Origin: Myxococcales bacterium
GTDB lineage: Bacteria > Myxococcota > Myxococcia > Myxococcales > UBA5297
Reading direction: 5' to 3'
DNA length: 40,143 nt
Assembly: GCA_031262165.1 (NCBI GenBank)
Contig: JAISIF010000076.1
Location: forward strand, 1-40,143
Below, one piece after another: positions 30,305-38,008 of this stretch. The stretch's first letter is position 1. Each line of letters begins with the position of its first letter. The position numbers were made by a program, and so were the translations under genes. Under the pieces are notes generated by a model, which was not told where the DNA came from, searched no databases, and saw nothing but the letters and a program-made list of their open reading frames with translations.

Positions 30305-31297
30305 ATGGGGACACCCGCACACATCTTCAAGACGGCTCGACGGCAGATTCGGAAGCTCCGGCACAGGGGCGCATCGACGGATCAGGAGCGGCGCCTGCTC
30401 GCCTCCGCAGACCAGCAGCGCGCCTGTGGGCTGGGCTGGCGCTACGACGGGTTCGACGATTTCTCGACGCAGGCGCTCTTCGACAAGCTCGCCGAGTTGG
30501 GCATCGCGCTCGACGAAGCGGCCTTTTGTCAGTCGGCGCGCGCGCAGGGATCGCCCACGCTGCTCGCCGAAACTTGGCGCGCGCTCACGAGCGCCGAGGG
30601 CCGTTGGATTGACTTCCCTGACCTGGCCGCGCGCGAGCTCTGGCGCCGACTGCTCCCGGACATGCGCTCTGCCGAGGTGGTCTCCGACGAGCTCGACGCC
30701 CTGCTGGAGCGCGCCGAGGTCGCCTCGCCCGACGAGAAGGTATCGCTGTGGTTTCGCGCCGCGCGCTGCCTCCTCGATGCCTGCCTTCGCGATGGCGTGG
30801 CCGACGAGGACTTCTTCAAGGCCGTGTTGCGCGAGTCGGGCGGCGATCTGACGGGATGGATGGCCGAGCTGCCACCAGCCCTGATGGGCACGCCGTTCGA
30901 GCTCGACGCGCCCGGCATCGCCGCTGAGTTCGCGCGCTTCGTCGAGCGCCGTCGCCTGCTCGCCGAGCGGGCCGAACTGCTGTTGCGCCTGGGCAAGCCC
31001 GCCGAGGCCCAGGCCGAGATCGACGCGCTCCTCGACGCGCACCCGGACGATCTCCACGTGTTGCTCAAGGCGGGCGGCATCTACGAGGCGCTGGGCGAGC
31101 CAGAGAAGGCACAGCGCTATCTCGGCGCCTATGCCCGGCGCCTGGAAGAGAGGCGCGCGCGGCAGGTGTCGTCGACCCCAGCCTTCCCGCCCAGGCGACC
31201 GTCCGAGCCGAGCGCGTCGATGAAGGCCGCGCCCAACGCGCCGTGTCCCTGCGGCAGCGGCAAGAAGTTCAAGCGCTGTCACGGCCTGCCCAATTGA
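30305..31297 (+). CDS. SEC-C motif protein with helical repeat region
   Basis: The 330-residue cytoplasmic protein is mainly alpha-helical. Residues about 220-285 contain TPR-like helices (AELLLRLGKPAEAQAEIDAL, LLKAGGIYEALGEPEKAQRY). The C-terminus is a SEC-C zinc-binding motif, CPCGSGKKFKRCHG, found at the end of SecA and in many unrelated proteins, where it binds Zn and often mediates protein or ribosome contacts. No enzyme domain was seen. ATG 30305 follows GAGGAAACGATTTCG and precedes MGTPAHIFKTARRQIRKL; the track starts 99 codons earlier through repeats. The M6 protease gene follows 47 bp later. Confidence 0.78.
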   Translation: MGTPAHIFKTARRQIRKLRHRGASTDQERRLLASADQQRACGLGWRYDGFDDFSTQALFDKLAELGIALDEAAFCQSARAQGSPTLLAETWRALTSAEGRWIDFPDLAARELWRRLLPDMRSAEVVSDELDALLERAEVASPDEKVSLWFRAARCLLDACLRDGVADEDFFKAVLRESGGDLTGWMAELPPALMGTPFELDAPGIAAEFARFVERRRLLAERAELLLRLGKPAEAQAEIDALLDAHPDDLHVLLKAGGIYEALGEPEKAQRYLGAYARRLEERRARQVSSTPAFPPRRPSEPSASMKAAPNAPCPCGSGKKFKRCHGLPN

Positions 31298-31344
31298 TGA
31301 CGTCTGGCCCCCGGCCTCCCTCCCCTGCCCACGAGCCGATGATC

Positions 31345-33684
31345 ATGTCCCGACGTCTCGCTCAGCTCACGCTCAAGCTCGCGCCCCTCGCGCTCTGTCT
31401 CCTGCTCTGCCCAGGCGTGGGCTTCGCCGTTCCCATGCAGACCCAGCCCGTGGAGCTCACGGACGCCTCGGGCGCCCGCCTCCTCGTCCGCTTCCACGGC
31501 GATGAGTTCTTCAACTGGATGAGCGACCTGGACGGCCACCCGATCGAGCGCGGCAGCGATGGGAGATTCCGCTACGTCGAAATCGATCGCGAGGGCCGCT
31601 GGCGCGTCGGCCTCCACCTCGTGGGCAGCGTGCGCCCTGCCGCGCTCGGCCTGAGGCCTCATCCGCCGCTCGACCGCGCGCGGTTCGAAGCGAGCCGTGC
31701 CCAGCGCGCGCGCTTCAGAGCGCCCTCGTCGTCCACCATCACCAAGGGCTCGCGCGCCACCAAACCGCTCCTGCCCAATGGAAGGCTCCACGCCCTCGTG
31801 ATCCCCGTGCAGTTCCAGGACAAGGCGCTCACCAAGTCGCGGGCAGAGCTTCAGGCGCTCTTCGACGGGCCCGTGCGCGACTACTACCTGGAGGCCTCTT
31901 CCGGTCAGGTCGAGCTGAGCGCCACGGTCGTGCCTAGCCTCACCCTGAACCAGAACATGGGCGCCGTCGCCTGGAACGCGACCTACCCGTCGCGACCGGC
32001 CTGGACCATGTTCCAGGCGAGCTTCGACTACCTGGACGACCAGGGCTTCGACTTCACGCCCTTCGATCGAAACGGCGATGGCTTCGCCGACCTCGTCGTC
32101 ATCCTCCACGCGGGCAAGGGCTACGAGCAGACGAAGGACACCTCGGACATCCACTCGCACTACCTGGCGTTCGCCAACATCCCAGGCTTTCCCGAGCGCT
32201 TCACCTCGCACGACGGCATCGATTTCTTTGGCTACGTGACGGTGCCCGAGATGGCGACCAGCGGCGCGATCACGCCGCTCGGCGTGGTCGTCCACGAGGC
32301 GGGCCACTACTTCGGGCTGCCCGACCTCTACGACACAGGCCCCTCGGCGAACACGGCGAGCGGCCTCGGCAGCTTCTGTCTGATGGCCTATGGCATGTGG
32401 ACCGGTGGGACGCCGGGCACCTCGCCAGTGCACCCGAGCGCGTGGTGCAAGCAGGCGCTCGGCTGGATCGCCCCGCAGAAGCTGACCGCGATCGGCTCTC
32501 AGCGCCTCACGCCCATCCAGCAGGCGCCACACCGCGTGCTGCGCATCGACACGAGCGACAGCGCGCACGACGCGGACCAGTATTTCCTGATCGAGAACCG
32601 CCGGAAGGAGGGCTTCGACGCGCACCTGCCAGGCGAAGGGCTCCTCGTCTTCCACGTGGATGAGGGGCGCTGGTCGAATGACTTCGCGCTCAACGTGGAC
32701 CCGGAGCACTACTTCATCGACCTCGAACAGGCCGACGGCAGGCGTGAGCTCAACACGACGAGCCAGCGCGGCGACGCGACCGATCCCTTCCCCACCCCGC
32801 AGAACGCAGCCTTCACGCCGCTCAAGCAGCCATCGAGCCTGGCCTATGGCGCGACGGATGGCCGCGTCTTCATCACCGACATCCGGCGCCTCGGGCGCGA
32901 CATCGCCTTCGACTTCTCGCTCCAGGCGCCGCTCCCGCTCGGCGCGCGCTGCGCGCAGGACGCCCTGTGTGGCAGCGACATCTGCGTGGGCGCGTGCTGC
33001 GACGAGAACTGCGAGGGCGTCTGCGACAAGGTCTGCGCGACCGAGCGGACCGAGTGCCCGCGCCCCGTCGAGCTGGCCTGTGACGACGGCGACCCATGCA
33101 CGCTCGACGACGCGTGCAGTGACGGGCGCTGCGTCGGCACGCTCAAGGCCTGCCCGCTGCCCGACTCGCCGTGCGCGCTCGCGGCGTTCTGCGATCCGGT
33201 GAGCGGTGGATGCTTCGCCGAGTTCGCCGTGGAAGGCTCGTCCTGTGAGCCGCTCTCACGCCTGCCCGGCGACGCGGTCTGTGCCGTGGGCGCGGCCACG
33301 TGCCAGGCAGGCCAGTGCGTCCATGACAGCAGCCGCGATGGGATTGGCTGCGACGACGGCGATCTGTGCACGCTCGGCGACGCCTGCCGAGCCGGGCGCT
33401 GCTCTGGGACGATCAAGCTCTGCCCAGCGCTGGACGAGTGTCACGTCGCGACGAGCTGTGAGCCATCGACGGGCATGTGCCCCGTGGTCCCTGCCTTCGA
33501 GGAGACGCCGTGCTCTGGCGGCGTGTGCCGCTCGGGCGTGTGCGTGTCCTCGGCGGCGGATGGCGGGGGCGGCTCAGGTTGCGGCGGGTGCCAGGGCGAC
33601 CCTTTGGCCGCGCCGATGGGGCTGATGGGACTGGTCGCGCTCGCGGCTGTCAGCGTTGGCCGACGGCGGCGTCGAACCGGCTGA
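31345..33684 (+). CDS. Secreted M6-family metalloprotease with MYXO-CTERM-like anchor
   Basis: The ~779-residue exported protease has a signal peptide (LTLKLAPLALCLLLCPGVGFA) and a propeptide-like region typical of immune-inhibitor-A-type M6 peptidases (SGARLLVRFHGDEFFNWMSD). The catalytic domain has the zinc motif HEAGHYFGLPDLYD, near residue 316. After about residue 530 come Cys-rich repeats (DDGDPCTLDDACSDGRC, DDGDLCTLGDACRAGRC) seen in myxobacterial surface proteins. The end, GCGGCQGDP, a hydrophobic helix and RRRRR, resembles the MYXO-CTERM sorting signal processed by myxosortase. Two ATGs (31339 and 31345) are possible; the ribosome site is weak. It likely degrades extracellular protein. 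Confidence 0.9.
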   Translation: MSRRLAQLTLKLAPLALCLLLCPGVGFAVPMQTQPVELTDASGARLLVRFHGDEFFNWMSDLDGHPIERGSDGRFRYVEIDREGRWRVGLHLVGSVRPAALGLRPHPPLDRARFEASRAQRARFRAPSSSTITKGSRATKPLLPNGRLHALVIPVQFQDKALTKSRAELQALFDGPVRDYYLEASSGQVELSATVVPSLTLNQNMGAVAWNATYPSRPAWTMFQASFDYLDDQGFDFTPFDRNGDGFADLVVILHAGKGYEQTKDTSDIHSHYLAFANIPGFPERFTSHDGIDFFGYVTVPEMATSGAITPLGVVVHEAGHYFGLPDLYDTGPSANTASGLGSFCLMAYGMWTGGTPGTSPVHPSAWCKQALGWIAPQKLTAIGSQRLTPIQQAPHRVLRIDTSDSAHDADQYFLIENRRKEGFDAHLPGEGLLVFHVDEGRWSNDFALNVDPEHYFIDLEQADGRRELNTTSQRGDATDPFPTPQNAAFTPLKQPSSLAYGATDGRVFITDIRRLGRDIAFDFSLQAPLPLGARCAQDALCGSDICVGACCDENCEGVCDKVCATERTECPRPVELACDDGDPCTLDDACSDGRCVGTLKACPLPDSPCALAAFCDPVSGGCFAEFAVEGSSCEPLSRLPGDAVCAVGAATCQAGQCVHDSSRDGIGCDDGDLCTLGDACRAGRCSGTIKLCPALDECHVATSCEPSTGMCPVVPAFEETPCSGGVCRSGVCVSSAADGGGGSGCGGCQGDPLAAPMGLMGLVALAAVSVGRRRRRTG

Positions 33685-35161
33685 TCGCGCCCTGCGCAAA
33701 GGCGACGCCCGTCCGGCCCTGGCGCTTGACCTCGTAGAGGCAGTGATCCGCGTGCTGGAAAAGCGCCTCGGGCCCTTCGACGTGCTGAGGCCAGCACGCG
33801 CCGCCGATGCTGATCGAGATGCCCTCGCCCAGGGCTGCCGCGCCTAGCCGCCTCGCGACCAGGAGCGCCTGCGGCTCGCCGATCTCGGGCATGATCACCA
33901 CGAACTCGTCGCCGCCGAACCGGCCCACCACGTCGTCGGCCCTGAGCGAGCGGCAGAGCAGCGCCCCGAGCGCGCGCAGCATCGCGTCACCAGCGGCGTG
34001 ACCCTGGGTGTCGTTGACCTGCTTGAACAGATCGATGTCGAGGATCAGGAGCGAGCAGGGGCGGCCATGGCGGCGGCAGCGCGCGAACTCGATGCCCATG
34101 CGCACTTCGAGCTCGCGGCGCGACAGCACGCCGGTCAGCGTGTCCTCGCGGGCCAGCAGTTCGACGCGCTTGAGCAAGGCGAGGTTCTCCCAGGCGAGCG
34201 CCGTCTGATCGGTGAACAGGCCAAAGTAGTCGCGCTGCTCTGGGCTGATCGGCGCGCCGTTGTAGCGGTTGTCGGCCACGACGGCGCCCAGCAGCGTCCC
34301 GTGTGGCCGCAGCAAGGTGACGATGAGCTCGTCGGCGAGGTCGAGATCGAGCGGCTGGGAGAGGAGCGCGAGGAGCTCGCCGCGCTCGAGGACGAGTGGG
34401 CCGCTCGACTCGCACAGCAGCTCGTGCAGGCGCGGTTGGCGCTCGGCCGGGAACGACAACTTCTGGATGGTCTGCTGAAAGCGCGTGTCGATGTGCCGTT
34501 CCTCGACGTCCGCGATGACGTCGTCGAGGCCCTTGTCCTCCAGTTCGACGGCCTCCCAGACGCGCCTGGCCTCGGCCTCGTCGATGGGTCCGATCGCCTT
34601 GGCGCCCACGAAGCTCCGAGTGGCCTCGTCGAAGACGAAGAGGATCGCGCGGTTGAAGCCGAGCGCGTCGCCGGACGTGAGGCCAGAGAGCATGATGTAG
34701 AGCGCCTGATCCACGTCATCCGCCTGGAGCATCGAGGTCGTGAGCGCGCGCAGCGAGGCCAGGGTCGAGGACTGGAATGCGAGCCGCTCGATCAGATCAC
34801 TGAGCTCTGTGCGCGTGAGCAGCGCGTCGAGGAGCGCCCGCGCGACGTGCGAAATGCCCTTCGCGAAGTCCTGCGGCGTCGGGACGAAGCAATGCCCGGC
34901 TCTTCGAACGCACAGGCGCGGCGCCATCGCCGATACGCTCGCTCGGCAGGCAATCCACCCGCTGAGCAGCCCGAGCTTGATGAGCTGTCGCGCTGCCTGC
35001 GGCAGTGGTTGGCGCGCGTCGGGGGGAAGCTCGAGATCGAGGGAGATTCCATCGGGCAGGCGCGAGAACAGTGAGCGCAGGTAGCGTGGCACCGGGGCGA
35101 TGCGCATCTGCAACAGGATGTCTTCCGGGAGCTGGGTTTGGCTTGGGAGGTCCATGTCCAT
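33650..35161 (-). CDS. GGDEF diguanylate cyclase with GAF-like sensor
   Basis: The 503-residue cytoplasmic protein makes cyclic di-GMP. The C-terminal domain has an intact active site RFGGDEFVV and, five residues before it, RADD, a product-binding inhibitory I-site. LTGVLSRRELEVRM and DIDLFKQVNDTQGHAAGD are standard. A GAF-like domain lies at about 175-340 (DQALYIMLSGLTSGDALGFNRAILFVFD, DNRYNGAPISPEQRDYFGLFTDQTALA). The N-terminal ~130 residues resemble nothing I recognise. ATG 35161 (MDMDLPSQ) with GAGG at 8 bp is preferred; the track start at 35527 runs through repeats. The gene ends overlapping the 3' end of the M6 protease gene (33650-33684), convergently. Confidence 0.9.
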   Translation of the reverse strand: MDMDLPSQTQLPEDILLQMRIAPVPRYLRSLFSRLPDGISLDLELPPDARQPLPQAARQLIKLGLLSGWIACRASVSAMAPRLCVRRAGHCFVPTPQDFAKGISHVARALLDALLTRTELSDLIERLAFQSSTLASLRALTTSMLQADDVDQALYIMLSGLTSGDALGFNRAILFVFDEATRSFVGAKAIGPIDEAEARRVWEAVELEDKGLDDVIADVEERHIDTRFQQTIQKLSFPAERQPRLHELLCESSGPLVLERGELLALLSQPLDLDLADELIVTLLRPHGTLLGAVVADNRYNGAPISPEQRDYFGLFTDQTALAWENLALLKRVELLAREDTLTGVLSRRELEVRMGIEFARCRRHGRPCSLLILDIDLFKQVNDTQGHAAGDAMLRALGALLCRSLRADDVVGRFGGDEFVVIMPEIGEPQALLVARRLGAAALGEGISISIGGACWPQHVEGPEALFQHADHCLYEVKRQGRTGVAFAQGAISRFDAAVGQR

Positions 35162-35286
35162 GAAAGGGCGCCTCGGGCCCATCCTGCGGTCGATCGGCGA
35201 GAAGAAAGCGCGGACGACTGAAAACGATGACCCGCTCATCTTATCGGCGCCGCGCCCCGGCGCCAGCCCATCGGACGGACGCACCA

Positions 35287-35301
35287 GGGCAATCGAATTC
35301 T
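35287..35301 (+). repeat. R2 half-site
   Basis: GGGCAATCGAATTCT followed by CGATTTGCATGAC; no inverted partner could be identified nearby. Confidence 0.5.
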
Positions 35302-35439
35302 CGATTTGCATGACGCAGGGGCATCGAATTTTCCCTCGCCCCCTCGCTTCGCGTCGGCCCTCTGCCACGCGTGGCAAACGGAAATGATCTTGGGAGTCAT
35401 CAGGAGCGCTCCCTCGCAAGGCCTGCGGGCGAGGGCTGG

Positions 35440-35545
35440 GGAGAAGGGGTCTGCACTCACGATCTCGATCGAGCTCACGGGTGCATCCACTCCTGCCAGA
35501 CCCCGATGATGGAGAAGGTGAGTGCACTCACGATCTCGATCGAGC
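35440..35545 (+). repeat. Direct repeat pair
   Basis: TGCACTCACGATCTCGATCG preceded by GGAGAAGG occurs at 35440-35474 and again at 35511-35545, 71 bp apart. The last 23 bases are identical. Confidence 0.8.
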
Positions 35546-35780
35546 CTTCTCCCACCAGTCGGCTTCGCCCTCTTCCCCCTCGATGAGGGGGCTCATCGTG
35601 AAACCTCGCTCTCAGTGGCAGGTGGTTTTTGAGAGGCGTTTGGAGCACCCGACGCGTGACGTGCGCGCCGAACATCCCTTCTCAGAGCGACTGATGGCCT
35701 CGGCCGACAGAGGGCGCCACGTCGGGGGCTTCCCTGACGGCACGCCATTCCTAACTTCCGACGACTGACCGCGAGCTGAC

Positions 35781-36398
35781 GTGGCGTGGTCTTCGGAGGA
35801 GATGGCCTTGCTCGACGCACTGGAAATTCACCGTCTGGCGCAGCTCGCGCGCCGCAATGGCATTCCGTTCGTGCCTCGCCTGCTGCGCAAGTTCATCCAG
35901 ATCACAGCCTCGGCCTATCTGGGGACCGAGGCGAGCTTTGGCCCGGACTGCGAGCTGGCCTATGGCGGTCTGGGGATCGTCGTCCACCCAAAGAGCCGGA
36001 TCGGCGCGCGCGTGCGCATCGGGCCGCACGTCACGATCGGTGGCCGCTCCAACAGCAAGGGCGCGCCGATCATCGAAGACGACGTGCAGATCGGCGCTGG
36101 CGCCTGCCTGCTCGGCGATATCCGGATCGGCAAGGCCGCGCAGATCGGCGCCAACGCGGTGGTGATCCACGATGTCCCGGCCAACACCGCAGTGGTCGGC
36201 GTCCCGGCTATCCCCATCCACCACCGCGACACGTCGTCGACGATGGCGATGCCGACGAAGGGCGACGGCTCGGCCTCGGTCGAGCGCGGTCGGGCACGCC
36301 ACATCCCCATCCACTTCGAGGATGAGGAGAGTGCGCCGAAGAGCCAAGGCCGCCGCGGCCCGCGTTCGGGGCCCAAGGGCGGCCGAGATCTCTCGTGA
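35781..36398 (+). CDS. Serine acetyltransferase-like hexapeptide protein
   Basis: The ~205-residue left-handed beta-helix acyltransferase resembles the C-terminal half of CysE and short polysaccharide acetyltransferases. Hexapeptide repeats run from YGGLGIVVHPKSRIGARVRIGPHVTIGG to IGANAVVIHDVPANTAVVGVPA; the catalytic His is likely in GIVVHPKS. The N-terminal helical part is short, and a ~45-residue basic disordered tail (KSQGRRGPRSGPKGGR) ends the protein. Context with a glycosyltransferase and AsnB suggests sugar O- or N-acetylation in surface polysaccharide rather than cysteine synthesis (inference). Start is uncertain: GTG 35781 or ATG 35802; GGAGGAG sits too close to the latter. The stop touches an ATG of the next ORF. 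Confidence 0.8.
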   Translation: MAWSSEEMALLDALEIHRLAQLARRNGIPFVPRLLRKFIQITASAYLGTEASFGPDCELAYGGLGIVVHPKSRIGARVRIGPHVTIGGRSNSKGAPIIEDDVQIGAGACLLGDIRIGKAAQIGANAVVIHDVPANTAVVGVPAIPIHHRDTSSTMAMPTKGDGSASVERGRARHIPIHFEDEESAPKSQGRRGPRSGPKGGRDLS

Positions 36399-36428
36399 AT
36401 GACGACGGCGGCACGGAAGGGGGAGACG

Positions 36429-37790
36429 ATGCGCGCAGGTCATTCTTCTTCACGGCCTGAAGCCGGAGGCAGCCTCGGGCAGGAGCTCTGCGAGCTGTCG
36501 GGCGCGCGCATCCTGCTCGTCGGCAACACGCCACCGCCCCACGGCGGCGTGGCCATGCACGTCCAGGCGCTCTACGAAAAACTCCACGCGCTCGATGCCT
36601 GGGTCCGCGTGCTCTCGCTCGGCGCGCACCACAGCGGCCCCTCGATTCAGGGCGTGAAGAGCGCCTCGGCGCTCGCCAGTGAACTCTCGTCCTACGCGCT
36701 GCTCGGCTTCCTGCCGCACCTCCACATGAGCGGGCACACGCTCAAGTCCTGGCTCATCGCCGCTGCCGTCGCCGCGCTGCGCCTGCCCAGAGGCAAGGGC
36801 GCGCTGCTCACGCTCCACTCGGGCATGGTGCCACGCTTCTTCGAGAGCCAGCCGCGCGCGCTGCGCGCCTCGTTCGGACACATCGCGCGCCGCTTCTCCG
36901 CCATCCTGGCCGTGAACGCCGAGGTGGCAGAGGCCGTCCGATCCCTGGGCGTGGCCTCGTCCAAGATCCGGGTCCTGGCGGCTGGCTTCATCCCTGGCGC
37001 GCCAGAGCCTGCGCCGCGCGGACTCGAGCTGTTGCGCCAGCGCTCGACGCCGCTCATCGTCAGCGCCATTGCCGATGGCCCGATCTACGGCGCTCGCGAG
37101 CTGATCCGAGCGTTGCCATGTCTGATGGCGCGCTTCCCGCGCGTTGGGCTCGCGCTCTTTGGCCCGTGTCCGACCGCGCCACTCCAAGAACTGGCGCGCG
37201 AGCTCGGTGTCCTGGAACGCGTGGCCTTTCTCGGCGAACTCTCACACGCGCGCTCGCTCGGCACGATGGCCCGCGGCGACGTGTTCCTGCGTGCGACCCG
37301 CGCCGACGGCGACGCCATCTCGGTGCGTGAGGCGCTGTGCCTGGGTAAGCCTGTCGCGGCCAGCCGCGTGGGTGAACGGCCAGAGGCGGCGCACCTGTTC
37401 GAGCCAGGCGATGTGCCGGGCATGTGTGAGGCGATCGCCAGCGCGTGGGCCGCGGCGCGACACACCAACCGCGTCGATGTCGCGCTCGATGCCCGTGCCC
37501 GTGCCGAGGCCGATCTGGCGCAGGTGCTCGCGAGCTACCTCGCACTCCTTGATCGGGCGCCACTGCCCGAACGCTGGCCGAGTCGACGATCAGCGGCGAG
37601 CGCGCTCGCCGCGCTGCCAGAGCGCGTCTGCGAACAGCGCAACGAGGCACGCCTCGATCGGCTCGTCGCCACGGACCCTTTTGGCAAGCCCGTCGAGAAC
37701 CGCCTGAACGTGGACACGCTCACCTGCCCTTTTCGCGGAGAGCTGAACGCGATCATCGACGCGCCCAGACTCGAGGGCAAAGCCAACTAA
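36429..37790 (+). CDS. GT4-type glycosyltransferase
   Basis: The protein transfers a sugar from a nucleotide-sugar donor, probably to a surface glycan. It is about 453 residues with a GT-B fold. The N-domain starts RILLVGNTPPPHGGVAMHVQAL, a classic GT4 acceptor-domain opening. The donor site has AISVREALCLGKPVAAS, corresponding to the E-x7-E motif (first acidic residue Asp). The last ~60 residues are non-conserved. ATG 36429 has GGGGGAG upstream, but the spacing is short; ATG 36399, directly after the preceding stop, is an alternative. The TAA stop is the first bases of an R1 repeat. Confidence 0.87.
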   Translation: MRAGHSSSRPEAGGSLGQELCELSGARILLVGNTPPPHGGVAMHVQALYEKLHALDAWVRVLSLGAHHSGPSIQGVKSASALASELSSYALLGFLPHLHMSGHTLKSWLIAAAVAALRLPRGKGALLTLHSGMVPRFFESQPRALRASFGHIARRFSAILAVNAEVAEAVRSLGVASSKIRVLAAGFIPGAPEPAPRGLELLRQRSTPLIVSAIADGPIYGARELIRALPCLMARFPRVGLALFGPCPTAPLQELARELGVLERVAFLGELSHARSLGTMARGDVFLRATRADGDAISVREALCLGKPVAASRVGERPEAAHLFEPGDVPGMCEAIASAWAAARHTNRVDVALDARARAEADLAQVLASYLALLDRAPLPERWPSRRSAASALAALPERVCEQRNEARLDRLVATDPFGKPVENRLNVDTLTCPFRGELNAIIDAPRLEGKAN

Positions 37791-37948
37791 GGACTTAGCC
37801 CTCGATGAGGACCGAGCACCTCGAAGGACGGGGAATGCCAGACGAGACACGAGGCGGGCGCTTCCAGACGGAAGTGACCATCGAAGCAACGAAGGCTGCC
37901 GTTTCTCGGACGAGCCGGGCTCGGTCCTCATCGATGGATAAATCCTAG
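37787..37948 (+). repeat. R1 element, copy 7, at a stop codon
   Basis: CTAAGGACTTAGCCCTCGAT begins inside the glycosyltransferase stop codon; the right end is CTCATCGATGGATAAATCCTAG. The interior matches copy 1. GGCTTCGAATTCGGACCGAG directly after it also occurs next to copy 2. Confidence 0.82.
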
Positions 37949-38008
37949 GGCCAGGCTTCGAATTCGGACCGAGGCCTTGCGATTCGATCTTCAGAAAGGA
38001 GCAAAGCG

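Larger units (their letters stand above)
35162..35780. other. Divergent intergenic region with direct repeats
   Basis: About 620 bp between divergent genes. It contains an R2 half-site (GGGCAATCGAATTCT, 35287-35301), a 35-bp imperfect direct repeat pair (35440 and 35511), and a CCCCCTCGATGAGGGGG hairpin near 35577. No clear promoter or gene was found. Confidence 0.6.

Noticed and set aside
31279-32709. 476-aa minus-strand ORF
   Set aside because: Antisense shadow of the M6 protease gene.
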